Source of the DNA: a virus
Length of the DNA stretch: 27,360 nt
IMG/VR virus record: IMGVR_UViG_3300033149_006404
Coordinates: 1-27,360 of that record
Strand: one strand, 5' to 3'
This document shows, piece by piece, positions 21,019-27,360 of the stretch. A program made the position numbers and the translations under genes. A model generated the notes under the pieces. That model was not told where the DNA came from and ran no database searches. It saw only the letters and a program-made list of their open reading frames with translations. How positions within the stretch are numbered: the stretch's first letter is position 1; each line of letters opens with the position of its first letter.

Positions 21019-21453
21019 TCAGGTTTTTCTTTCCTTTTCTATAAAAGGAGAAGTCGGATTTGGATACTTTTCAACAATCTCAGCAGCCATAGCATTGAAT
21101 TGACTAATATTTGCTCCGCCAGGAACACGAAGTGGGCGATCATCTACCCAGTTTCCAGATAACATACTGTCTCGAAGAACAACAAGGTCTGTTAGAACCT
21201 TAGTAATGTGGGAAATCCCACTGTCTAAGTCTATATCTTCTCCTTCCCACCACGACATGAGATGACGCATAGCTGCATCGTAATAAACTGATGCCCGAAC
21301 CCCAACAGCTCGATAGTTATGTGATCCATATTTACATGCCCCATCCAACATTCCAAGACCCATCTCAAGTAAGACGGAACAAGGAAGGTTATGCATTGGA
21401 ACTTTCTTTGATCCCACAGTATCTTTTGGATTAGATTCTTTTGTTTCTCCCAT
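21019..21453 (-). CDS. dATP/dGTP diphosphohydrolase-like protein, 144 aa
   Basis: ATG at 21453 overlaps the previous stop (TAATG) and has GGAGGAG about ten bases upstream. A longer frame from 21495 has no such site. The sequence NPKDTVGSKKVPMHNLPCSV, GMLDGACKYGSHNYR, DAAMRHLMSWWEGEDIDLDS and SHITKVLTDLVVLRD follows the helical MazG-like pattern of the dATP/dGTP diphosphohydrolase family (DUF5664 type), with acidic residues near HLMSWWEGED and VLTDLVVLRD. Such enzymes hydrolyse dNTPs to dNMPs, and MazZ relatives serve purine-modified phage genomes. The exact substrate here is not shown. Confidence 0.8.
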   Translation of the reverse strand: MGETKESNPKDTVGSKKVPMHNLPCSVLLEMGLGMLDGACKYGSHNYRAVGVRASVYYDAAMRHLMSWWEGEDIDLDSGISHITKVLTDLVVLRDSMLSGNWVDDRPLRVPGGANISQFNAMAAEIVEKYPNPTSPFIEKERKT

Positions 21454-21641
21454 TATACTGTCACTCCTCCACATAAAATACGGAAAACCCAACACAACCA
21501 GAGGGGCATTCGTGGACGATTCAACTTCATATCTTCCTTCCTCTGCTCATCTAGAAGGAGCTTAAGCTTATAGTCCAGGTAGAACAACCTCCCCATTGAA
21601 TCTATTCCTCGCTGAACTGCTCTGCTCTTACTATTTTTCAT
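21453..21641 (-). CDS. Small protein with C-terminal membrane segment, 62 aa
   Basis: I choose ATG 21641 because AGGGGG lies six bases upstream; a longer frame from 21668 lacks this. The first 40 residues are basic and helical (SKSRAVQRGIDSMGRLFYL), and the last 18 are hydrophobic (LWLCWVFRILCGGVTV), perhaps a tail anchor. Unknown function; it overlaps both neighbours. Confidence 0.65.
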   Translation of the reverse strand: MKNSKSRAVQRGIDSMGRLFYLDYKLKLLLDEQRKEDMKLNRPRMPLWLCWVFRILCGGVTV

Positions 21642-21855
21642 CAAAAGCCCCCTTTGGTCTCTTCTCACTTTTTCTTGCTATATCCTGTCCAGGCCAACCA
21701 GATCCTTTGAAAATGATTCCTCCACCTGACCCTATCAATCGTTTCAAAGTCAACTTTCCACATGCAGGACATTTTCGAAGAGACGATGAAGTAATAGACT
21801 GAAACTTCTCAAATACATGGTGACAAGCTTTGCATTGATAATCATAAGTCGGCAC
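21631..21855 (-). CDS. FmdB-type zinc-ribbon protein, 74 aa, GTG start
   Basis: The GTG at 21855 reads VPTYDYQCKACHHVFEKFQS, exactly the FmdB-family start, and AAAGGGG lies nine bases upstream. An ATG seven codons earlier has no site. Two knuckles, CKACHHVF and CPACGKLTLKRL, bind one zinc. GSGGGIIFKGSGWPGQD is the typical Gly-rich segment after the ribbon. These proteins are small regulatory or adaptor proteins of unclear activity, common in bacteria and phages. The gene follows the sigma-like factor without overlap. Confidence 0.85.
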   Translation of the reverse strand: MPTYDYQCKACHHVFEKFQSITSSSLRKCPACGKLTLKRLIGSGGGIIFKGSGWPGQDIARKSEKRPKGAFDEK

Positions 21856-21859
21856 TATG

Positions 21860-22453
21860 TCAATCCCCTTTATCAATCCCTCGAAGTCTCAATTGATGCC
21901 TAATCCTGTTCGTTACATCATAGACTCTCCGTTTTACCGTCTCCATATGCAATGGAGTCGTTCGAGCAATATCTGCAAATGGAAGCCCATAAACATATCG
22001 TAAACGAAGAAAATTGAAATCCTCATCGGAAACAATTTCTTGATCAATCAAACTCTGAAATACCTCTCGAAGACACTCGCACTCTAGTTGATGGTAAACT
22101 GGAAGAGAAGAAAAAGATTCTATTCCACATCGACTTGAAATTCTAGGTCGAGGAAACCCCTTCCGAATTTCAGACTTTACATAGGCTATAATCCGAGCAA
22201 TAACCTTATCAGGTGTTTCTTCTATTCGAACAGTAAGAAGGGCATTATATAGACCTATTGTTGCTGTTTGGTATAAATCTCGAATATCCTCAAGCTGAAG
22301 ATGAGACCACTTTCGTCGCAAAGTATGCACGACATAAAGAAGAAGGTTGTCAACACGACAAAGAATACGCTCAAAGGTTTCCCCATCTCGATCTTCTTGA
22401 TACTTAAGAGCTAACTCCTTCAAAACTGTTTTTGGCACTTCCTGAATATTCAT
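21860..22453 (-). CDS. Sigma-70-like RNA polymerase sigma factor, 197 aa
   Basis: ATG at 22453 overlaps the terminase stop (ATGA) and has AGAGG six bases upstream. Residues about 36-100 look like region 2: LLLYVVHTLRRKWS, then LEDIRDLYQTATIGLYNALL, matching the DLxQEGxIGLxxA core that binds polymerase and the -10. Residues about 135-192 look like region 4: FNFLRLRYVYGLPFADIART, then TVKRRVYDVTNRIRHQLRL, a helix-turn-helix for the -35. The size fits a short phage or ECF-like sigma factor. It could redirect host polymerase to phage late promoters. Confidence 0.8.
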   Translation of the reverse strand: MNIQEVPKTVLKELALKYQEDRDGETFERILCRVDNLLLYVVHTLRRKWSHLQLEDIRDLYQTATIGLYNALLTVRIEETPDKVIARIIAYVKSEIRKGFPRPRISSRCGIESFSSLPVYHQLECECLREVFQSLIDQEIVSDEDFNFLRLRYVYGLPFADIARTTPLHMETVKRRVYDVTNRIRHQLRLRGIDKGD

Positions 22454-24423
22454 CAAAATCCTCTATAATGTTTCTTTCGCATCCGTTCCAGCATTTTATT
22501 ATACTGCTCAACTCCCTCCGAAGGTACCCCAGGAACATCTACATCGCTTTTTATAGGTTTAACTTCGATACCTGTTAGTTTCCAAATATCCATTTCTTCT
22601 ACAGGAGATTTCTTAATAGTTTTCTCCAGCAACTGCTGCATAACTCTTTCATCAGGAGGACAAATACAATTCTGCAATGCTAAACACACAGAACCGACTC
22701 CCCCATCTGCTACATCTTTTGAGCCCTTGAAAACCACCTCTCTAAGACTACCATCCTCCAAAATCTCCATCTCCGGCACCTCATCCGGATGATCAATCTT
22801 ATTGCGTTCTGGATCATCCTCAAGATTTTTTAACTCAAAATGTAAATAAGGATTGAATGGAGTCGACCACCTTTCTTCCTCGACTAATCCACGAAAGCTT
22901 CGGTACATCTGTGGATCCTTATCCATTGACAGACTATCACATTCTACACCAGCTCTAGTTAAAATCTGTTTAGTATCCTCCGTAGCAATTGACAGATCAT
23001 AAGATACCATCCGAATATTCACACCCTTCAAATTCTTCAAATCAAGGATCAATTTTCGAACCTTATTCAAAGGAATCTTATCTCCTGGTCGTCCTTTAAT
23101 TCGAAGGACAAAATCTGTCCACAAAATAGGAACCTTCTGAAGCACAAAATTTCCTTCTTGGGTCTCAACATTTTTATCTGTCCATCCACGAATACAAGAC
23201 ATACCTAATCCACATGCATCCCCATCTCCAGAATATGCATAGTCTACATGTATAAACCTAGGAATGTTTAAGGGAACACAAAAAGCACTAAAATCTAAAT
23301 ATTCAAGTAGATTAACATTATCTTCCAATCCAATTTCAATAGTTATCTGTTTCGACGGATTAGGATCATCTGTATAGCACCGAGTCAACAAAGTTTCAGA
23401 AGGAAACAGTTTAGTTGCCCGGATATGAGACACAGAGATTCCTGCTATATCTCGTAAAGACCCCACCAAATCCTTAACAAAAGATGGATAAAATTCTACC
23501 GGAACAGAAATAACATCAAAACCTTTCCGAACAGCTACATCCACATCTTCTTGATTTTCTAATATCACAGGGGGATTATAAATATCCCCAACCATAACAC
23601 GAAACATCTTCCCACAATAATGTGATTTTGGTTTAGCTCTCCACAGAGGGATGTCAACAACCATCATACAAGGATCCGACTTGTATTTAGCAATAAATGT
23701 ATTTAAGAATGACACACGTTCCTGTTTTGAAGCCACTAAAAAGAAACGACCTATGGTATCTCCTCCAATTACAAAACGTGAATCCAACCGACGTCGAGCA
23801 TTTTCATATGCCCGCACTACCTTCTGTCGCTGAACATCGGAGGCCACAGGACTATCGACCTCATCCATAAGAGCAGCAATGACATCTTCTCCCTGCGAAC
23901 CGAAACCAGGAACAAATGGAGAAGCAAATGTATACTTGAAGATAGGAAATTCTACCTTGGGATTCAATTCAGACCCACCAACAATACCATGTTCCCTGAA
24001 CCATGGGGAACCTAATAAGTGTGTTTGGAAAAGTTTGTAAGTACTAGATTCACTTTGACTTTTCGTGAGGTTGAAAAAGACAATAGACATTTGTCCACCA
24101 GACGCTAAATTAAAATGAGCCCATGGATCTTTCAAACAAAGGATCCGACACATGGTATAAAGGACCCCATAGACAGCACATCGCGTCTTTCCGGTGCCAA
24201 TTGCACCACTGAGGACAATGAGATACTTACTATCTTCTTTTGAAATAACATCTAAAGTTTCTTTCCAAACAGGATATACACCTTTACCTTCCTCCGTCAA
24301 ACCACCAAGGTAAGCAGGATTACAAAGGAACTCTCCCATTGTAGGAGGACGCTCCTTATAGTTCAAATTATACGCATACTCTAAATAAGTATGAAGAGAT
24401 TTATCCGAATCAGGCACTCTCAT
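22453..24423 (-). CDS. terL: Terminase large subunit, 656 aa
   Basis: ATG at 24423 overlaps the previous stop (ATGA). The ATPase domain has Walker A LSGAIGTGKT (71-80) and Walker B VIAALMDE (181-188). The nuclease domain has three acidic sites of an RNase-H-like fold: FIHVDYAYSGDGDACG (D394), MVSYDLSIATEDT (D476) and GSKDVADGGVGS (D573), with the typical KIDHP just before. The length suits large terminases. It packages DNA into the prohead through the portal at 16484. The partner small subunit may be the gene at 24420-25151. The last 60 residues (SDVDVPGVPSEGVEQYNKML) are a basic tail. Confidence 0.93.
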   Translation of the reverse strand: MRVPDSDKSLHTYLEYAYNLNYKERPPTMGEFLCNPAYLGGLTEEGKGVYPVWKETLDVISKEDSKYLIVLSGAIGTGKTRCAVYGVLYTMCRILCLKDPWAHFNLASGGQMSIVFFNLTKSQSESSTYKLFQTHLLGSPWFREHGIVGGSELNPKVEFPIFKYTFASPFVPGFGSQGEDVIAALMDEVDSPVASDVQRQKVVRAYENARRRLDSRFVIGGDTIGRFFLVASKQERVSFLNTFIAKYKSDPCMMVVDIPLWRAKPKSHYCGKMFRVMVGDIYNPPVILENQEDVDVAVRKGFDVISVPVEFYPSFVKDLVGSLRDIAGISVSHIRATKLFPSETLLTRCYTDDPNPSKQITIEIGLEDNVNLLEYLDFSAFCVPLNIPRFIHVDYAYSGDGDACGLGMSCIRGWTDKNVETQEGNFVLQKVPILWTDFVLRIKGRPGDKIPLNKVRKLILDLKNLKGVNIRMVSYDLSIATEDTKQILTRAGVECDSLSMDKDPQMYRSFRGLVEEERWSTPFNPYLHFELKNLEDDPERNKIDHPDEVPEMEILEDGSLREVVFKGSKDVADGGVGSVCLALQNCICPPDERVMQQLLEKTIKKSPVEEMDIWKLTGIEVKPIKSDVDVPGVPSEGVEQYNKMLERMRKKHYRGF

Positions 24424-25151
24424 TGTTCACACTTCAAATCTTTCTGCCCTACAAACTCAACATCAACTGGAGGTGTAGCTACTTCACTCATTTTCTCAAG
24501 TTGCTTGATAACTCGTTCACGTTCTACGGGAGACATATCATCTATCTTCTGAGCTACTTCAGCATCCACAGAAACGGATGATTGGGAAGATTTATTACTA
24601 TTTCCTACCAACACAAAATTCGTATTTTTTGTAATTTGTTGTGGCGGACCTTCAGACGCAGTGAATCCCATTTCTTTTGCAAACCGCAGCAGGAGTTCTG
24701 ATTCAGTTCGCATTTCCCGAAGAATATCCATCTTCAACCGCTCGAGAGATAAATCTTTCACTACCTTTATACTACATGTTTCGTCACATTTCAAACAACG
24801 GAAGTATGGAGCCCCTTGCATCGGCTCTAGTTTTTGCACTGGCGCTTTACAACAAAGAGACACCTCCACCTCTTCCTTGCCATCCCACATCTCATACATT
24901 GCATCCAACTTGGCTTTACGTTGATGTGAAGACTGGAGAATCTCTCGAGATAAATTACATGCTACCCAGAGAGAAACATCTTTATCCTGATGTGCCTTGA
25001 AACGTTTTCGAATCCGAACTACCTCTTCCACAGGAACTAAGCGTCCCACATACTCTCCTGCTTCTTTAGCAACCCGTTTCAAATCTCGAGGGAACCGAAG
25101 AAGCAGGTATCGAACATGTTCCTCAAACTCTCGTTTAACAATACTCCCCAT
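24420..25151 (-). CDS. Zinc-ribbon protein next to terL, candidate small terminase, 243 aa
   Basis: ATG at 25151 overlaps the previous stop (TAATG). Residues 1-95 are helical and basic (DLKRVAKEAGEYVGRLVPVE, VVRIRKRFKAHQDKDVS), suiting DNA binding. Residues about 98-127 form a zinc ribbon: LCCKAPVQKL, then FRCLKCDETCSIKV. The rest is helical with a Ser/Asn-rich linker (VGNSNKSSQSSVSV) and DDMSPVERERVIKQLEKMS. Its overlap with the large terminase is typical of small subunits, but no family match is visible, so this is a positional call. Confidence 0.7.
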   Translation of the reverse strand: MGSIVKREFEEHVRYLLLRFPRDLKRVAKEAGEYVGRLVPVEEVVRIRKRFKAHQDKDVSLWVACNLSREILQSSHQRKAKLDAMYEMWDGKEEVEVSLCCKAPVQKLEPMQGAPYFRCLKCDETCSIKVVKDLSLERLKMDILREMRTESELLLRFAKEMGFTASEGPPQQITKNTNFVLVGNSNKSSQSSVSVDAEVAQKIDDMSPVERERVIKQLEKMSEVATPPVDVEFVGQKDLKCEQ

Positions 25152-25510
25152 TATTTCCCCACTGCCATGATGTCACTTGCCCCACAAAAAACTACCACAT
25201 GCTCTTTCCCATCTACTCCAATAACTACCTCTCTCCAAGGAACAGTAACGTCATAGTAAATATGGCAACCTGGAGACAATTCAGGGAGAGTCGGACACCA
25301 TCGACCTTTTTTATTATAGAACCCTGGACCAACAGCCAATAAAACACCATATCCTTTTCGATAATCAAGTTGAAGGGTTTCTGGAATTCTAATCACTCCA
25401 CCTTCTATAAATGTCTCCGGTGGTGGGGACGGAAAGATAAATGCTCGATCAGCTGTAGGTTTCCAAGGAAACTGAATTTCACCTTCCGAGGTATGAAATG
25501 GAGTGATCAT
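25151..25510 (-). CDS. GroES-like co-chaperonin, 119 aa
   Basis: ATG at 25510 has AAGGAG five bases upstream. The layout fits GroES: WKPTADRAFIFPSPP, a mobile loop GGVIRIPETLQ (37-47), GYGVLLAVGPGFYNKKGRW (53-71), LSPGCHIYYD and SDIMAVGK. The sequence is divergent from bacterial GroES and carries a 20-residue N-terminal extension. It is the second GroES-like gene in the window (the other at 14591). Phages such as T4 (gp31) and RB49 (CocO) use own co-chaperonins to fold capsid proteins; a head-assembly role is inferred. Confidence 0.82.
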   Translation of the reverse strand: MITPFHTSEGEIQFPWKPTADRAFIFPSPPPETFIEGGVIRIPETLQLDYRKGYGVLLAVGPGFYNKKGRWCPTLPELSPGCHIYYDVTVPWREVVIGVDGKEHVVVFCGASDIMAVGK

Positions 25511-25512
25511 AC

Positions 25513-25716
25513 TTACTCCTTCTCTTCTCTTGAAATTGACAGCAATTTTTGTTTTCGAAAGCGATTAAACTTTGCTCGAATAGACTCCCAGGAGCGTGAA
25601 CGAAGTTTCATTGCTTTAAGATATTTGACTATAAAATATATTGAATATCCACAATCAAAAAAGCTTTCCACGGCATCCCGAACATGCTGCTCCTCTGTTT
25701 TTGTCCATCGTTTCAT
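25513..25716 (-). CDS. Small basic helical DNA-binding-like protein, 67 aa
   Basis: ATG at 25716 overlaps the QueD stop (ATGA). MKRWTKTEEQHVRDAVESFF, YSIYFIVKYLKAMKLRSRSW and ESIRAKFNRFRKQKL suggest a SANT/Myb-like three-helix unit: WT-x-EE start, then IVxYL, then SWxxIRAKFNRFR. It is likely DNA binding, perhaps a regulator or packaging accessory. By-eye only. Confidence 0.7.
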   Translation of the reverse strand: MKRWTKTEEQHVRDAVESFFDCGYSIYFIVKYLKAMKLRSRSWESIRAKFNRFRKQKLLSISREEKE

Positions 25717-26081
25717 TCTACACCCCCTAGAAAAGAATCATCGATGTATGTGGCAACATTGCCACTTGATTCTTGAACATCTACCCTGTAACAACCAAAA
25801 ATCTGCTGACAAATCCAACGGGCTATATTCTCAGCTGTGGGGTTCCCTTCAATTCCAGAGATATCATTCAAACATTGATGGTCTATTACATCATGTATTT
25901 GATTCTTAACATGGGTAAAGTCAATGACCATCATGTTATTTTTCTCCACAGCCTCATCCGATGCCTGACAGTAAACTGTGATAAAAAGATTGTGTCCGTG
26001 AAGGTACTGACATTTACTCTCATAGGGAAGATCCAAAAAATGAGATATTGCTACTTCAAAAGTTTTTTGAATTCGAAACAT
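25713..26081 (-). CDS. queD: QueD-like 6-carboxytetrahydropterin synthase, 122 aa
   Basis: ATG at 26081 has AAGGAG six bases upstream; an ATG one codon earlier is too close. The signature is complete: H14 in AISHFL, C24 and the zinc histidines H28/H30 in KCQYLHGHN, VIDFTHVKNQIHDVIDHQCL with the D-H pair (67-68), NPTAENIARWI, and E104 in DVQESSGNVATY. The length is typical (about 120). QueD makes 6-carboxytetrahydropterin from dihydroneopterin triphosphate in the queuosine/7-deazaguanine pathway. Phages use this pathway to make deazaguanine DNA bases or to feed tRNA queuosine. QueC, QueE, FolE and DpdA are not in the window. Confidence 0.9.
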   Translation of the reverse strand: MFRIQKTFEVAISHFLDLPYESKCQYLHGHNLFITVYCQASDEAVEKNNMMVIDFTHVKNQIHDVIDHQCLNDISGIEGNPTAENIARWICQQIFGCYRVDVQESSGNVATYIDDSFLGGVE

Positions 26082-26091
26082 CATCTTCTCC

Positions 26092-26751
26092 TTATACAAT
26101 AGCCCGAACTTTAGCTACCTCTACTGCGGTTGTTTCATCTTGAGCTCTACCGAGGAAGGTTTTCAATTCTTTCAGCACCGTATCCATTTTCTCATCTTTG
26201 GACTTAGCTTTTATAAATCGCTCCACCCCAGTAACAACCTGAGCGAATTGTTTTTCTCTAATAGCTGCTTCACCCTTAAACGGAACAATAGCAGCTTCAA
26301 AGTCTGATGGTGTTAAATCCCCAGGACGTTTTCTGGAGAGGCCCAATAAACCTGCAAATCCCCCCATTCCAGCCATTCCCAAACCTAAGGATATTAGCCC
26401 CTCAGATCCAAAAAGAGTCTCTTCTCGAGCCTGTGCAGATTTCAGATTCTTTGAAACCACATCATTCAAAAGTGCATAATCTAACTGGTTCTTCTCCTCC
26501 ATCTGTTGAATAGCAAGTGCCTGTACCTCATATGCTGAATCTACAGCAGAATCCAGACGGAGAGCTTTCTCAAGATTCTTCCAACCCTTAAACTCATTTG
26601 CATCTGCTACTCCTGCCTCCACCACATAACTCACAGCACGAGGATCAATTGTCGCAGGAGTGAGAAATTCACTAAGGCTGGCACAACCAATACTAGCACT
26701 AACAGCTACCAACGATAGAATACAAATTACAACTAATGTTCTCAATTTCAT
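26092..26751 (-). CDS. Probable lipoprotein with Gly-rich hydrophobic segment, 219 aa
   Basis: ATG at 26751 has AAAGGAG upstream; the TTG at 26769 is rejected. Residues 1-22 are a signal peptide (MKLRTLVVICILSLVAVSAS) ending in SIGC, an imperfect lipobox. If processed, C23 would be lipidated. After a helical region (EVQALAIQQMEEKNQLDYAL), residues about 125-150 are a Gly/Leu/Met membrane-like segment (LISLGLGMAGMGGFAGLLGL). A helical charged C-terminus follows. It could be a phage envelope or lysis accessory (a spanin-like or superinfection-exclusion protein), but no family is recognised. Confidence 0.75.
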   Translation of the reverse strand: MKLRTLVVICILSLVAVSASIGCASLSEFLTPATIDPRAVSYVVEAGVADANEFKGWKNLEKALRLDSAVDSAYEVQALAIQQMEEKNQLDYALLNDVVSKNLKSAQAREETLFGSEGLISLGLGMAGMGGFAGLLGLSRKRPGDLTPSDFEAAIVPFKGEAAIREKQFAQVVTGVERFIKAKSKDEKMDTVLKELKTFLGRAQDETTAVEVAKVRAIV

Positions 26752-26765
26752 AATCTTTTCTCCTT

Positions 26766-27335
26766 TCAATCACAACTGACATTATTTTCAGCATAAATCT
26801 CTGGAAGATGACGATACTTTTCTCCTGCTCCCATTCCACATCCACATAAAAACTGTTGTCCACCAAACACGAAACCTGAAATATTTGGAGAGGAATATTC
26901 AGATGCCTGATCTCGCCGAACCAACACACCAGTTCGAACACTTCTGGGATTCATCATAAGAAGCCGTTCTCTTCCTTTCTGGAGTGTAGTCCCCCGATGC
27001 CAAATATCATCAATCAACCAAACATTCTGACCTTGAATATCTTGAATATCAAGATCCAATGTATAAGTGACTTTCATCTCTCTTGGCACTCTCTGATCAC
27101 CATATGAAGAGAGTCCCATATGACCTATTCGAATATCCTCAAAATGACCACTCTCCACAATTTTATACAGGAGATGATAAGCAGTCCACAAACCGCCTTT
27201 CAAAATCGTCACTAGAACCAACGGAGCATTCGTATCTCCATTACAAATGATGTAACTCGCCATTTCATGTATGGCTAAATCAACCTGATATCGATTATAT
27301 ACCATAGTCCATTGAGATAAGAAACTATCATTCAT
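26766..27335 (-). CDS. Hypoxanthine/guanine phosphoribosyltransferase-like protein, 189 aa
   Basis: ATG at 27335 has GGAG eight bases upstream. VTILKGGLWTAYHLLY has the LKGG loop that binds pyrophosphate. MGLSSYGDQRVPREMKV matches the flexible loop. VWLIDDIWHRGTTLQKG (105-120) is the PRPP-binding motif. VFGGQQFLCGCGMGAGEKY and RHLPEIYAE match the end of HGPRT proteins (Gx-GMxxxEKYRxLP). These enzymes join a purine base and PRPP to give a nucleotide. Base preference is not settled; a deazaguanine-type base is possible given QueD two genes away. It is the first whole gene on the right and may have more partners beyond. Confidence 0.85.
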   Translation of the reverse strand: MNDSFLSQWTMVYNRYQVDLAIHEMASYIICNGDTNAPLVLVTILKGGLWTAYHLLYKIVESGHFEDIRIGHMGLSSYGDQRVPREMKVTYTLDLDIQDIQGQNVWLIDDIWHRGTTLQKGRERLLMMNPRSVRTGVLVRRDQASEYSSPNISGFVFGGQQFLCGCGMGAGEKYRHLPEIYAENNVSCD

Positions 27336-27360
27336 ATTACCTGCTCCACTTTACTGACAC

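Noticed and set aside
1-27360. tRNA, rRNA, CRISPR array, integrase, insertion sequence or attachment site
   Set aside because: None was seen on either strand by eye; gaps between genes are too short or lack the needed structure.

Overview
The window reads as a stretch of the structural and packaging region of a large tailed double-stranded DNA phage (Caudoviricetes), possibly a metagenomic contig. Every supported gene lies on the minus strand, so transcription runs from high to low coordinates. Genes are packed tightly, often with ATGA or TAATG stop/start overlaps, and most have a clear GGAG-type ribosome binding site. A terminase large subunit and a portal with T4-gp20-like character identify a phage. 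No integrase, tRNA, rRNA, CRISPR array or insertion sequence was seen. The host is not named by the sequence, but a functional-looking TatA, two twin-arginine signal peptides, a probable lipoprotein and an anchored HtrA-like protease point to a bacterium with a Tat pathway, probably Gram-negative.

Layout in transcription order. (1) 27335-24420: a purine phosphoribosyltransferase-like protein, a probable lipoprotein, QueD, a small basic helical protein, a GroES-like co-chaperonin and a zinc-ribbon protein where a small terminase would sit. (2) 24423-18852: terminase large subunit, a sigma-70-like factor, an FmdB-type zinc ribbon, a small membrane protein, a dATP/dGTP diphosphohydrolase-like enzyme, TatA, a radical-SAM-like protein and three small unknowns. 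(3) 18847-13289: a Tat-signal protein, the portal, a conserved MPYIK-type phage protein, a zinc ribbon, a second Tat-signal protein, a minigene zone, a second GroES-like protein with an extra N-terminal domain, and several unknowns. (4) 13263-7944: many small proteins, including zinc ribbons and tiny membrane proteins, several unknown phage proteins and a trypsin-like protease. (5) 7931-1: structural-looking proteins, namely small beta-sandwich candidates, coiled coils, a holin-like membrane protein, and three acidic low-complexity proteins that share repeated peptide modules. The last of these runs off the left edge.

How the parts may work together (inference). Packaging and portal genes are interleaved with folding helpers (two GroES-like), a dedicated sigma factor for phage transcription, enzymes that may alter guanine or purine pools (PRTase, QueD, radical-SAM-like, dNTP diphosphohydrolase), and an export kit (TatA plus two candidate Tat substrates). 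The repeated acidic/basic modules near the left end suggest a scaffold, internal-head or prohead-associated set, with the major capsid gene probably further left.

There is no gene-free stretch over 300 bases. The longest gaps are about 166 bases (15519-15684), 138 bases (18416-18553), 102 bases (11531-11632) and 79 bases (4629-4707). Short genes, hairpins and possible frameshifts in them are listed below.
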